The position numbers were made by a program, and so were the translations under genes. This document shows, one piece after another, positions 9,080 to 17,681 of a DNA stretch of 35,263 nucleotides. Source of the stretch: an uncultured Lachnospiraceae bacterium (GTDB lineage: Bacteria > Bacillota > Clostridia > Lachnospirales > Lachnospiraceae); contig CAJUDZ010000030.1 in NCBI GenBank assembly GCA_910584965.1, forward strand, positions 1-35,263. Direction: 5' to 3'. A model generated the notes under the pieces. That model was not told the origin of the DNA and did not search any database. It saw nothing but the letters and a program-made list of their open reading frames with translations. The stretch's first letter is position 1; each line of letters starts with the position of its first letter.

Positions 9080-9741
9080 CAAAAAATACGAAAGAGATTC
9101 TGGACCTGCTGGATGCCCATTACGGAACGGAATTTATCTGTTATCTCCATCATGAAAACGCATGGCAGCTTTTGATCGCCACGATGCTGAGCGCACAATG
9201 CACGGACGCCAGAGTGAATATCGTGACAAAAGACCTTTTTGTGAAGTACCGGAGTATCGATGATTTTGCCGAAGCGGATCTGGAAGAACTGGAGCAGGAT
9301 ATTCATTCGACCGGATTTTATCACAATAAGGCCAAAAACATCATCGCCTGCTGTAAAGATCTGCGCGATAAATTCGGCGGCGAAGTGCCGAAAAGCATTG
9401 AAGAACTGACTTCCCTTGCGGGCGTTGGGCGTAAGACTGCCAACGTTATCCGGGGTAATATTTACCATGAGCCGAGTATCGTTGTGGATACGCATGTGAA
9501 GCGTATTTCCAAAAAACTGGGCATTACAGAAGAGGATGATCCTGTTAAAGTAGAAATGGAACTGATGAAGGCGCTGCCGAAAGATCACTGGATTTTATGG
9601 AATATTCAGATCATCACACACGGCCGGCAGATCTGTAAGGCACCGACGCCGAAATGTGAAGAATGTTTTCTGCGGGAAAATTGCGCGGATTATAAGAAAA
9701 GACAGGGCGGAAAGAAAGGCAAAGAGGAAAAGGAAAAGTAA
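9076..9741 (+). CDS. nth: Endonuclease III, DNA glycosylase/AP lyase
   Basis: 221 residues. It removes oxidised pyrimidines and cuts the resulting abasic site in base excision repair. The helix-hairpin-helix is LAGVGRKTANVI with catalytic Lys120, and the catalytic Asp138 is in VVDTHVKR. The iron-sulfur loop has Cys187, Cys194, Cys197 and Cys203, the C-x6-C-x2-C-x5-C spacing of the family. As far as I recall these residue numbers coincide with the E. coli enzyme. The basic KKRQGGKKGKEEKEK tail is an add-on. The start overlaps the end of the radical SAM gene, and a DEDDh exonuclease follows 44 bases later. Confidence 0.97.
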   Translation: MTKNTKEILDLLDAHYGTEFICYLHHENAWQLLIATMLSAQCTDARVNIVTKDLFVKYRSIDDFAEADLEELEQDIHSTGFYHNKAKNIIACCKDLRDKFGGEVPKSIEELTSLAGVGRKTANVIRGNIYHEPSIVVDTHVKRISKKLGITEEDDPVKVEMELMKALPKDHWILWNIQIITHGRQICKAPTPKCEECFLRENCADYKKRQGGKKGKEEKEK

Positions 9742-9785
9742 AATGAAAAGTAAAATGAAACGGAACGGTAAACGGAGCGCATGAA

Positions 9786-10487
9786 ATGACAGATTCGTAT
9801 GTGGCTTTGGATGTGGAGACGACCGGGCTCGACCCCAAGCGGGATAAAATAATTGAAATCGGAATGGTGAAAGTGCGTTCCGGCAAAATTGCGGCGCAGT
9901 TTGAATCTTTTGTCAATCCGGGCAGGCCGCTTACGGAGCGTATCATCGAGCTGACGGGGATTCGGAACGAGCAGCTTTCGGACGCGCGGGACATTGGAGA
10001 AATCATGCCGGAAGTACTGCGTTTTATCGGAGACGATATTCTGGTCGGACACAGGATTTTATTCGATTACTCTTTTATCAAAAAGGCGGCGGTCAATCAT
10101 CGCTATACTTTTGAGAAAACGGGAATCGATACGCTGAAACTCGCCAAAACTTTTCTGCCGGATTTGGAGAGCAGAAGCCTTGCCTTTTTGTGCGGACATT
10201 ACGGAATTGAGCACAATGCACATCGGGCATTTGCCGATGCCAGAGCGGCTTCCGATCTGTATCAGAAGCTGGCGATGCTTTTTTATCAGGGAAACGAAAC
10301 GGCGTTTACGCCGAAACGCCTTTTATATCAGGTGAAACGGGAAACGCCGGTAACAATACCCCAAAAAGAGCAGTTATATAAATTATTGGACAGGCATAAA
10401 CTGAAAGTAGACTATCAGGTGGAAAAGCTTACCCGCAATGAAGCAAGCCGCATTATTGCTCAGCTTCTTGCAGAATACGGACGATAG
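9786..10487 (+). CDS. DEDDh 3'-5' exonuclease (DnaQ/PolC epsilon-like)
   Basis: 233 residues. All five DEDDh residues are visible: Asp9 and Glu11 in ALDVETTG, Asp94 in GHRILFDYSF, His146 and Asp151 in HRAFADARAA. This is the fold of DNA polymerase proofreading exonucleases; a free-standing copy usually acts in repair or nucleic acid processing. The last ~55 residues (from about 178) form an extra helical segment ending in NEASRIIAQLLAEYGR, which is not part of the nuclease fold and may bind a partner or nucleic acid. It lies behind nth, so a DNA repair operon is plausible. Its 3' end overlaps the convergent next gene by 35 bases. Confidence 0.88.
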   Translation: MTDSYVALDVETTGLDPKRDKIIEIGMVKVRSGKIAAQFESFVNPGRPLTERIIELTGIRNEQLSDARDIGEIMPEVLRFIGDDILVGHRILFDYSFIKKAAVNHRYTFEKTGIDTLKLAKTFLPDLESRSLAFLCGHYGIEHNAHRAFADARAASDLYQKLAMLFYQGNETAFTPKRLLYQVKRETPVTIPQKEQLYKLLDRHKLKVDYQVEKLTRNEASRIIAQLLAEYGR

Positions 10488-11061
10488 CTTTTTTCATTGC
10501 GGAGTTTAAGGCTTCGGCCGCCGGATAGAGCTCTTTGATTTTTTCGGGAGTGTTTTCTTCCCGGTAGATATCGCAAAGCAGTTTATAAGAACTGCTGACG
10601 TCGGTTCCGGTTGAGACGGCAAACTCCAGTACTTCGCGGGCCTGTGCCGCGCAGCCGTTCTTATGCAGACAGGAAGCCCATTGATTCAGGGTTCTGGCAA
10701 GAATGGTATAGTTCTGGTCGTATCGGGATAACAGGTCGATATTGGGAGCGCCGTATTTTAATTTCAGGTCCGTATTGGTGATACCGGTGAAGTTGACGAT
10801 CCGGGCTTCGCTTAATGTGCGGAGTGTTTCCTTGTATTCGGCTGCCTGTTCGTCTTCCGGAAGAAGCTGCAAAAAAAGGCTGTCGAGCGGAACCGCGATA
10901 TAGGGAAGATCGTCCAGCGATTTTCGCCTTGTGTTATTGGCCCGGTGCTCTTTCTCCCAGAAAGAACGTTCTTTTTCGGCATCCAGGCGGCTGTGTTTGG
11001 AAATCTCATAAGTAAGCCATGCAACAAATACGAGGAAACTTGCAAAAAAGGGAAATTTCAT
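10453..11061 (-). CDS. Membrane-anchored protein with TPR-like helices, unknown function
   Basis: 202 residues. An N-terminal hydrophobic segment (residues 3-20, FPFFASFLVFVAWLTYEI) is a membrane anchor or uncleaved signal, followed by a charged linker. The C-terminal two thirds is all-helical, with TPR-like stretches (ILARTLNQWASCLHKNGCAA, then QAREVLEFAVSTGTDVSSSY). No catalytic motif is seen. A GAAAGGA ribosome site precedes the ATG. It is divergent from the small membrane peptide at 11,097 and convergent with the exonuclease, whose end it overlaps by 35 bases. I do not recognise a named family. Confidence 0.75.
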   Translation of the reverse strand: MKFPFFASFLVFVAWLTYEISKHSRLDAEKERSFWEKEHRANNTRRKSLDDLPYIAVPLDSLFLQLLPEDEQAAEYKETLRTLSEARIVNFTGITNTDLKLKYGAPNIDLLSRYDQNYTILARTLNQWASCLHKNGCAAQAREVLEFAVSTGTDVSSSYKLLCDIYREENTPEKIKELYPAAEALNSAMKKAIVRILQEAEQ

Positions 11062-11096
11062 ATATAATATCCTTTCAGAGAATGGGGGTGGTTACT

Positions 11097-11204
11097 GTGT
11101 TTTCATTTCATAATAAAAAAACAAAGCAGAGAATATCGGCGGTTATTATCGTCATACTGGTACTGGCCATGGTGCTGCCTCTGGTACTGAGTGTGGCGGG
11201 ATAG
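11097..11204 (+). CDS. Small single-span membrane protein (Prli42-like), 35 aa
   Basis: A GTG-started 35-residue peptide beginning FSFHNKKTKQR and continuing as one hydrophobic helix to the end (ISAVIIVILVLAMVLPLVLS). GGGGGTGG lies six bases upstream of GTG 11097. An ATG at 11082 would add five residues but lacks a good site. A short basic N-terminus with NKK, followed by a single helix, resembles the Prli42 stressosome-anchor peptides of Firmicutes; that is a resemblance from memory, not a demonstrated homology. It sits 61 bases before the VanW-family gene. Confidence 0.65.
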   Translation: MFSFHNKKTKQRISAVIIVILVLAMVLPLVLSVAG

Positions 11205-11265
11205 CTACGTAGTTTAGTTTAACACATTTTTGTAAGGGAAGCAACGCAGCAGGAAGGGAAAGGTT

Positions 11266-12831
11266 ATGGTTATGCGCAGAAGAAGGGGAATGCTGACAGT
11301 CATAACAGCATTGTTTATCGGTTTTTTATCGATTGGAGCAACGGTACATGCGGCGGAAGAGAAAATTGAATCAGGAATTTATGCGGATCAGATTAATATT
11401 TCCGGGATGACGGTTTCCGAAGCCAGGAATGCGGTGCAGGAATATGTGGATTCCTGCGGGGAAGTACAGATCACTCTGCATGCGGTGGACGATCAGGCGA
11501 TCGTTACGACGGCAGCGGAGGCGGGTTTAAAGTGGGCCAATCCGGAGATCATCGAAGAGGCGGCCGCGCTGGGGAAAGACGGAAATATTGTACAGTGTTA
11601 CAAAATGCTGAAAGATCTGGAACGCAGCAATAAAGTATACGAAGTAAAATTTGATTTTGACAAGGAAAAAATCCGGGCGCTGATCGAAGAGCAGAGCGCA
11701 CAGTATAATCAGGAGGCGGTCGATGCGGTACTGACGCGGGCGGATGGCGCTTTCCGGATTACGGAAGGACAGCCCGGTGTGATAGTGGATGTGAATGCCT
11801 CTGCAGAAGCGGTCTATCAGTATCTGACTAACGAATGGAGAGGCGAAGAAGGATATGTTGATCTGGCGGTAACGGTTCAGGAGCCGCGGGGAAATGCAGA
11901 AGAATTGTCGCAGATAACGGATGTTCTGGGAACTTTTACGACAAGCTATTCCACTTCCAATTCATCCAGAAGTGCGAATGTGGCCAACGGCTGTAAGCTC
12001 ATTGACGGAAGCCTTCTGTATCCGGGAGATGAATTTTCCTGCTATGAAGCAGTATCTCCTTTTTCTAAGGATAACGGATACTATATGGCGGCATCTTATT
12101 TAAACGGGCAGGTAGTGGACAGTCTGGGCGGCGGTATCTGCCAGGTTTCCACAACCCTGTATAATGCCGTTCTGAGAGCGGAACTGGAAGTAACGGAACG
12201 ATACAATCACTCTATGATCGTTACATATGTGGATCCTTCCGCGGATGCGGCGATCGCGGAATCTTCGGGAAAAGATTTTAAATTTGTAAATAATACGGAA
12301 CATCCGATTTATATTGAAGGCATTGCGACACCCGACAAACATATTACGTTTACGATATACGGCATGGAGACGAGGGACAGCAACAGAGAAGTGATCTATG
12401 AAAGCGTCGTGCTGGAGCGGAATGTGCCGGAAGAAGAGGTTATTTATGCGAATGAATCGCTGCCGCTCGGCTATTGTTCCGTTCAGTCGGCGCATGTCGG
12501 CTATAAAGCGCAGTTATGGAAAGTCGTTAAAGTGGACGGCGTGGAAGTCAGCAGAGAACAGGTGAACAGCAGTTCGTATAATAAATCGCCGAGAAATGCA
12601 ACGGTGGGAACCGCAACGGCGGATCCGGAAGCGCATAATGCGATTATGGCGGCGATCGCGACAAACAGCATCGATCAGGTAAAGGCAGTTGCCGGGGCTT
12701 ATCAGGCACAGGCCGATGCGGCGGCAGCGCAGGCTGCGGCACAGGCAGCGGCGGCGCAGGCACAGCAGCCGCCCGCAGAACAGACGCCTCCTCCGGAGCA
12801 GCCGCCGCAGGAACCGGCGCCTGAGGGCTAA
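11266..12831 (+). CDS. VanW-family protein with PG-binding_4 domain, exported
   Basis: 521 residues. A basic start and hydrophobic helix ending ATVHAA form a signal peptide or anchor (residues 1-30). Residues ~35-200 resemble the PG_binding_4 repeat region. The VanW domain follows, with the diagnostic stretches PGDEFSCYEAVSPF and GGGICQVSTTLYNAVL. The last ~55 residues are low-complexity Ala/Gln then Pro/Glu, as in wall-spanning linkers. VanW proteins are common surface proteins of Firmicutes; the name comes from vancomycin resistance clusters, but the biochemical role is unknown and there is no resistance cluster here. AGGGAAAGG lies just before the ATG; the ATG at 11272 is an alternative start. 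Confidence 0.9.
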   Translation: MVMRRRRGMLTVITALFIGFLSIGATVHAAEEKIESGIYADQINISGMTVSEARNAVQEYVDSCGEVQITLHAVDDQAIVTTAAEAGLKWANPEIIEEAAALGKDGNIVQCYKMLKDLERSNKVYEVKFDFDKEKIRALIEEQSAQYNQEAVDAVLTRADGAFRITEGQPGVIVDVNASAEAVYQYLTNEWRGEEGYVDLAVTVQEPRGNAEELSQITDVLGTFTTSYSTSNSSRSANVANGCKLIDGSLLYPGDEFSCYEAVSPFSKDNGYYMAASYLNGQVVDSLGGGICQVSTTLYNAVLRAELEVTERYNHSMIVTYVDPSADAAIAESSGKDFKFVNNTEHPIYIEGIATPDKHITFTIYGMETRDSNREVIYESVVLERNVPEEEVIYANESLPLGYCSVQSAHVGYKAQLWKVVKVDGVEVSREQVNSSSYNKSPRNATVGTATADPEAHNAIMAAIATNSIDQVKAVAGAYQAQADAAAAQAAAQAAAAQAQQPPAEQTPPPEQPPQEPAPEG

Positions 12832-12874
12832 AACAGCGGATGATTCTATGAAAGGCAGCGGGAAGCTGATTATT

Positions 12875-13861
12875 ATGAGAAACGGGAAAATTTCGGAGAG
12901 CGTGCTCGTGCGCTCCGTATTGCGAAAAATCAAAACCAAACGGGAAGAAATGGTTTGCGGCGCAGGAATAGGGGTAGACTGCGCCGTTTTTTCGTTTGAA
13001 GAAGGCGAAGAGACCGTTTGTTCCACGAATCCCGTCAGCGCGCCCGCGGACATGGTCTGTGCGTACGGCGTGCACCGCGCATTGAATAATGTGGCGGCGG
13101 CCGGTGCGGAGCCTGTTGGGATTCTGCTTTCCTGTACGCTCCCGGAAGGGACGGAAGAAAAGGAATTACAGGATATGATGGCGCAGGCGGAGGATATCTG
13201 CAAACAATATCATGTGCAGATTGCCGGCGGACATACGGCAGTAACGAAAGCGGTGAACCGGCCGCTGCTGACAGTGACGGGCATCGGAAAGCGAAAAACC
13301 GGGGTATGTGCCGGCGGCATAAAGCCCGGACAGGACGTGGTAATCAGTAAATGGATTGGGCTTGACGGAACGGTGCGGATTGCCAGGGAACACAGGACGG
13401 CACTGCTTACCAGATATCCGGCAAGAATGATAGATGAGGCGGCGGAATTTGAACAGTTCTTCTCCGTGATACCGGAGGCCGCTACCGCCCGTAAGTCCGG
13501 CGTCTGCGGAATCCATGACGTTTCTGAGGGCGGTATTTTTGGAGCGCTCTGGGAGATGGCAAACGGAGCCGGCGTTGGACTGGAAATCGACTTGAAGAAA
13601 CTGCCTGTGCGGCAGGAAACGATAGAAGTTTGCGAATTTTTTGATTTGAATCCTTATGAACTGTCATCGACAGGATGCCTTCTGATGACGGCAGAGGACG
13701 GAAACGGACTTGCCGCTGCATTGGAAAAAAAGGGAATCCCGGCGGTTGTTGTCGGAAAGACGACCGGAGGAAATGACAGAATTCTTTATAACGAAGAAGA
13801 ACGGCGTTTTCTGGAGCCGCCCAAAGCGGATGAACTCTGTAAAATAGCAAGTGATTCATAA
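12875..13861 (+). CDS. AIR-synthase-fold protein, HypE/PurM-like
   Basis: 328 residues. The N-terminal AIR-synthase ATP-binding domain is seen in GAGIGVDCAVFSF and in the ...NNVAAAGAEPVGILLSCTLP stretch; the C-terminal AIR-synthase domain has GIHDVSEGGIFGALWEMANG. The layout is that of HypE, the hydrogenase maturation factor that dehydrates a thiocarboxamide to a cyano ligand. However, no other hyp or hydrogenase gene is nearby and HypE's C-terminal cysteine tail is not visible, so a different small-molecule substrate is likely. The start at 12875 (MRNGKISESVL) gives the usual N-terminus; ATG 12848 is an alternative. It is 61 bases before the Lrp gene. Confidence 0.8.
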   Translation: MRNGKISESVLVRSVLRKIKTKREEMVCGAGIGVDCAVFSFEEGEETVCSTNPVSAPADMVCAYGVHRALNNVAAAGAEPVGILLSCTLPEGTEEKELQDMMAQAEDICKQYHVQIAGGHTAVTKAVNRPLLTVTGIGKRKTGVCAGGIKPGQDVVISKWIGLDGTVRIAREHRTALLTRYPARMIDEAAEFEQFFSVIPEAATARKSGVCGIHDVSEGGIFGALWEMANGAGVGLEIDLKKLPVRQETIEVCEFFDLNPYELSSTGCLLMTAEDGNGLAAALEKKGIPAVVVGKTTGGNDRILYNEEERRFLEPPKADELCKIASDS

Positions 13862-13922
13862 TATGTAGAAGATGTCCGCGGCAGAAATAACCGCGGAACA
13901 GGAAAGGGGCAAGGTTATTAAA

Positions 13923-14405
13923 ATGAGAGAAAAATTATTATCGGTAATTGAGAAAAACAGCCGTATCGATATAAAAGAACTGGCTGTCATCATGGGAGCG
14001 GAGGAAATCGATATTGTCAATGAGCTGGCGGCGATGGAGAGTGAAGGCGTTATCTGCGGATATCATACGCTGATCGACTGGGAAAAGACTTCGATCGAAA
14101 AAGTCAGCGCATTGATTGAAGTGAGAGTAACACCGCAGCGCGGACAGGGATTTGACAAAATTGCGGAACGCATTTACAAGTATCCGGAAGTCAATTCCGT
14201 TTATCTGATTTCCGGCGGTTATGATCTGCTCGTTACGCTGGAAGGAAAATCCCTGAAAGAAATTTCCGCGTTTGTATCGGATAAGCTTTCCACACTGGAA
14301 ACGGTGCTCAGCACGGCGACGCATTTTATCCTGAAAAAATACAAAGACCACGGAACGATTCTGGCAAAAAAACATGAGGATACGAGAGAGAAGGTGACAC
14401 CGTGA
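13923..14405 (+). CDS. Lrp/AsnC-family transcriptional regulator
   Basis: 160 residues. The N-terminal winged helix (IKELAVIMGAEEIDIVNELAAM, about residues 15-45) is followed by an AsnC/RAM ligand-binding domain (VSALIEVRVTPQ..., then VNSVYLISGGYDLLVTLEG). The family forms octamers that sense amino acids. The ATG at 13923 is preferred over 13872 because AGGGGCAAGG precedes it. Its TGA overlaps the GTG start of the aminotransferase by four bases, so it is translationally coupled and probably regulates that gene or is tuned by its substrate. A 7-bp hairpin (13875-13897) lies just upstream of its ribosome site. Confidence 0.92.
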   Translation: MREKLLSVIEKNSRIDIKELAVIMGAEEIDIVNELAAMESEGVICGYHTLIDWEKTSIEKVSALIEVRVTPQRGQGFDKIAERIYKYPEVNSVYLISGGYDLLVTLEGKSLKEISAFVSDKLSTLETVLSTATHFILKKYKDHGTILAKKHEDTREKVTP

Positions 14406-15568
14406 GAAATCCATTAGCAGATAAAGTGGTGGACATTAAACCGTCCGGCATCCGTAAATTTTTTGATATCGTCAATGAGATGGACGATGTCATTTCGTTA
14501 AGCGTTGGCGAACCGGATTTCGATACGCCCTGGCATATCCGGGACGAGGGCATTTATTCGCTGGAGAAGGGACGCACTTTTTATACTTCCAATGCAGGGC
14601 TGAAAGAATTAAAAGAAGAAGTATGCAATTACCTGAAAAGAAAACAGGGGGTAGAATATGACCCGAAGGAAGAAGTATTCCTGACGGTCGGCGGTTCCGA
14701 GGGAATCGATGCGGCAATGCGCGCCATGCTGAATCCCGGAGAAGAAGTGCTGATTCCCCAGCCGAGTTACGTATCCTATGAACCCTGTGCAATACTGGCG
14801 GACGGCGTTCCGGTTATTATCGAGTTAAAAGCGGAAAACGAATTTCGTCTTACGGCAAAGGAACTGGAAGAAGCCATTACCGAAAAAACAAAAATACTGG
14901 TGCTTCCGTTTCCGAACAATCCGACCGGCGCCATTATGGAAAGAAAAGATCTGGAAGAAATTGCAGAGGTCATTATCAAGCACGATATCTTTGTGATTTC
15001 CGATGAAATCTATGCGGAACTGACTTATAAAGAAAAACATGTATCGATTGTGGAAATACCGGGCATGCAGGAGAGAACTATCCTGATCAACGGCTTTTCC
15101 AAAGCATTCGCGATGACCGGATGGCGGCTCGGCTACGCATGCGGCCCGAAGGAAATCATTGCCCAGATGCTTAAAATCCATCAGTTCGCGATTATGTGCG
15201 CGCCGACGACCAGCCAGTATGCGGCCATAGAAGCGCTCCGTAACGGCGATGAAGATGTGGCGGAAATGAAAGAGGCATATAATCAGCGGAGAAGATATCT
15301 GATGCATGCTTTTCGGGAAATGAATCTTCCGTGTTTTGAGCCTTTCGGCGCGTTTTATGTGTTCCCCTGTATTAAGGAATTTGGGATGACAAGCGACGAA
15401 TTTGCGACGAGGTTCTTAAAGGAAGAAAAGGTTGCGGTTGTGCCGGGAACGGCGTTTGGCGGCTGCGGAGAGGGATTTCTCCGGATTTCCTATGCGTATT
15501 CGCTGGAAAACCTGAAAATTGCCATGAAAAAGCTGGAGGAATTTATCGAAAGACTGCGCAAAGAATAA
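14402..15568 (+). CDS. Class I/II PLP-dependent aminotransferase
   Basis: 388 residues, fold type I. It starts at GTG overlapping the Lrp stop. The PLP Schiff-base lysine is Lys234 in NGFSKAFAMTGWRLGY. Other hallmarks are VGEPDFDTP, PFPNNPTGAI (substrate carboxylate loop) and VISDEIYAELTY (the Asp/Tyr that hold PLP). A conserved arginine is in EGFLRISYAYS near the C-terminus. It resembles aspartate/aromatic-type transaminases (AspC/PatA group); the exact amino donor cannot be read. The coupling to an Lrp regulator suggests amino acid-responsive expression. Confidence 0.93.
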   Translation: MRNPLADKVVDIKPSGIRKFFDIVNEMDDVISLSVGEPDFDTPWHIRDEGIYSLEKGRTFYTSNAGLKELKEEVCNYLKRKQGVEYDPKEEVFLTVGGSEGIDAAMRAMLNPGEEVLIPQPSYVSYEPCAILADGVPVIIELKAENEFRLTAKELEEAITEKTKILVLPFPNNPTGAIMERKDLEEIAEVIIKHDIFVISDEIYAELTYKEKHVSIVEIPGMQERTILINGFSKAFAMTGWRLGYACGPKEIIAQMLKIHQFAIMCAPTTSQYAAIEALRNGDEDVAEMKEAYNQRRRYLMHAFREMNLPCFEPFGAFYVFPCIKEFGMTSDEFATRFLKEEKVAVVPGTAFGGCGEGFLRISYAYSLENLKIAMKKLEEFIERLRKE

Positions 15569-15651
15569 AGAGGGCGGAAGGAACCGTCCGGCGCGTTTGG
15601 TTCATGAATCACCCGGGTACGACAGCCTGCGGATAAGAATGGAGGATTACA

Positions 15652-16167
15652 ATGCACATTGTCCTGCACCAGCCGGAAATACCGGCCAATACGGGAAATA
15701 TCGGAAGAACCTGTGTGGCGACAGGAACGGATCTGCATCTGATCGAGCCGCTGGGCTTTCATCTGGATGAACGTTCGATTAAACGGGCCGGAATGGATTA
15801 CTGGGAACATCTTCATGTGACGAGATACATAAATTACCGGGAATTTACGGAAAAGAATCCCGGCGCGAAGATATGGATGGCGACGACAAAAGCCAAAAAG
15901 ATTTATACGGAGGCGGATTTCGGCATGGATGATTTTATCATGTTCGGGAAAGAAAGCGGCGGCATTCCGGAGGAAATTCTGGTTGAGAACGAGGAAAACT
16001 GTATCAGGATTCCCATGCTCGACCAGATTCGTTCCCTGAATCTTTCCAACGCCGCCGCGATTGTGCTCTATGAAGCGCTGCGGCAGAACGGTTTTGAGAA
16101 GATGCGGAAAGAGGGAGAACTGCACCACCTTCACTGGCAGAATGAATCCCTTTACAGCGAAAATTGA
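15652..16167 (+). CDS. trmL: tRNA (cytidine(34)-2'-O)-methyltransferase
   Basis: 171 residues, the single-domain SPOUT length of TrmL (YibK/CspR). It methylates the 2'-OH of the wobble nucleotide in leucine tRNAs using SAM. The SPOUT motifs are visible: N-terminal PEIPANTGNIGRTCVATG, the knot stretch FGKESGGIPEEI and C-terminal MLDQIRSLNLSNAAAIVLYE. TGGAGG lies before the ATG. It is convergent with the sensor kinase gene, with only 16 bases between the stop codons and no visible terminator. Confidence 0.96.
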   Translation: MHIVLHQPEIPANTGNIGRTCVATGTDLHLIEPLGFHLDERSIKRAGMDYWEHLHVTRYINYREFTEKNPGAKIWMATTKAKKIYTEADFGMDDFIMFGKESGGIPEEILVENEENCIRIPMLDQIRSLNLSNAAAIVLYEALRQNGFEKMRKEGELHHLHWQNESLYSEN

Positions 16168-16183
16168 AGTTTGTTTCGTTGTG

Positions 16184-17608
16184 CTAATATTCATCTTCAA
16201 TATCCGCTTCCGGCAGAGAGAAGATAAACTCCGAGCCGGCGCCTTCCGTACTGATGACATTAATATGTTCACCGTGGGACTGGATGATCTCTTTCGTAAT
16301 GGAGAGACCGAGACCGGTCCCTTTTTTATCTTTGCCGCGGGAGATGTCCGATTTATAAAAACGGTCCCAGATCAGCTTCAGATTGTCTTTCGGAATCCCG
16401 ATGCCGGAGTCCTTTACGCTGACAAATATTTTGTTGTGTTTTTCGGTCGTTTCCAGCTTGATCATGGAGTTATGATGGCTGAACTTGATTGCGTTATCCA
16501 GTAAGTTGTAAAGCACCTGCTGAATTTTTCCCATATCGGCGGTGACATACATTTCTTCTCCGGTCAGAATGAGTTCGATCGCAATCTTTTTTTCACGGCA
16601 TGTTCCTTCGAAAGACGCCGCCACATTCCGGATAACCTGATTGATATCGAAATCTGTTTTTTCCAGGAGAATGCCTTTGGTGTTCAGGTTATTTAAGGTA
16701 AGAAGGCTGTTGGTGAGTTTCGTCAGGCGTTCCGTTTCGTTTAAAACAATTGTCAGATATTTTTCGTACAGTTCCGGCGGAATCGTACCGTCCAGCATGG
16801 CCTCCAGATAACCTTTGATGGAAGTCAGGGGCGAACGGAAATCATGGGAAACGTTGGCGACAAATTTTTTCTGATCGTCTTCGGAACGGGCGATTTCACC
16901 TGCCATATAGGACAGGGCGGCGGCCAGATACCCCATTTCATCCTCACTTTCCACGGTGAGCTCATAGTGCATATTGCCGCTGGCGTATTGTTCCGTCGCT
17001 TCCGTAATTTTGCGCAGCGGAATATAAACCATTTCCGTAAAAAAGATCAGGATGATCAGCGACAGCAGAAACAGAATGACCAGCATAATGTAGGAAATAT
17101 TTAACAGACTGTTGGTCGAATTTTGGATTACGCTCATGGGACAATGGATGACAACATAGCCCTTTACCTTGAAATCGGAGGTAATCGGTGCAAAAACGCT
17201 CAGCGTTTCTTCCGTGAAAGAACCGAAAAAGTTTCCGGTCGTGAAATAAGAACCCTCCGTAATGGTGGAATCAAAATTCTCGATCACGATTTCGTTTTCT
17301 ACATCGATCGGTGAAGAAGAATCGAGCACCATACGGCCTGAAGGATTGATAATCCAGATTGTAGCGTTTAAATAGGTATCCAGAGCATCCAGCTGTGTCT
17401 TTACCGCGTCCAGCGTCGTTTCGCTGCTGTACAGATCGGAAGCATAAGTATTTGCAATCAGCGTCGCTTCCCGGTAGAGGGAATCGGCCTTGTCTTTTTT
17501 TAAATGATCGAGCGTCATATTGGAGACGAAAGTGGCAACGACGATAAAGCCAAAAAAGCCGAAAATGAAATACGCCAGTATAAATTTCAGATACAAAGTC
17601 TTTCTCAT
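16184..17608 (-). CDS. Sensor histidine kinase with HAMP domain
   Basis: 474 residues. TM1 spans about residues 7-29, an extracytoplasmic sensing region 30-168, and TM2 about 170-191. The HAMP linker follows (to ~243), then the phosphoacceptor His255 in FVANVSHDFRSPLTS. The ATP-binding domain has the N box (LYNLLDNAIKFSH), G1 (DSGIGIP) and G2 (GTGLGLSITKEI). It is the partner of the response regulator encoded 73 bases upstream in the same operon. The signal is unknown. The ribosome site AAAGGAAGG is unusually far (about 13 bases) from the ATG, which may keep its level low relative to the regulator. Confidence 0.95.
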   Translation of the reverse strand: MRKTLYLKFILAYFIFGFFGFIVVATFVSNMTLDHLKKDKADSLYREATLIANTYASDLYSSETTLDAVKTQLDALDTYLNATIWIINPSGRMVLDSSSPIDVENEIVIENFDSTITEGSYFTTGNFFGSFTEETLSVFAPITSDFKVKGYVVIHCPMSVIQNSTNSLLNISYIMLVILFLLSLIILIFFTEMVYIPLRKITEATEQYASGNMHYELTVESEDEMGYLAAALSYMAGEIARSEDDQKKFVANVSHDFRSPLTSIKGYLEAMLDGTIPPELYEKYLTIVLNETERLTKLTNSLLTLNNLNTKGILLEKTDFDINQVIRNVAASFEGTCREKKIAIELILTGEEMYVTADMGKIQQVLYNLLDNAIKFSHHNSMIKLETTEKHNKIFVSVKDSGIGIPKDNLKLIWDRFYKSDISRGKDKKGTGLGLSITKEIIQSHGEHINVISTEGAGSEFIFSLPEADIEDEY

Positions 17609-17681
17609 TGTGCTGTGACTGCCTTCCTTTCGGTTAAAACGTCTGCGACAGAGCCGGGTTCGATGCAGATTCCTGTTTCAA

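Noticed and set aside
9734..9757. Tandem 12-bp repeat AAAAGTAAAATG across the nth stop
   Set aside because: Real but short; most likely a simple local duplication in an A-rich spacer.
11266..12831. VanW gene as part of a vancomycin-resistance cluster
   Set aside because: No vanA/B-type ligase, vanH or vanX; VanW-domain proteins are common in Clostridia without resistance.
12875..13861. HypE of a hydrogenase maturation operon
   Set aside because: No hypA-D/F or hydrogenase genes nearby and no C-terminal cysteine tail seen; only the fold is claimed.
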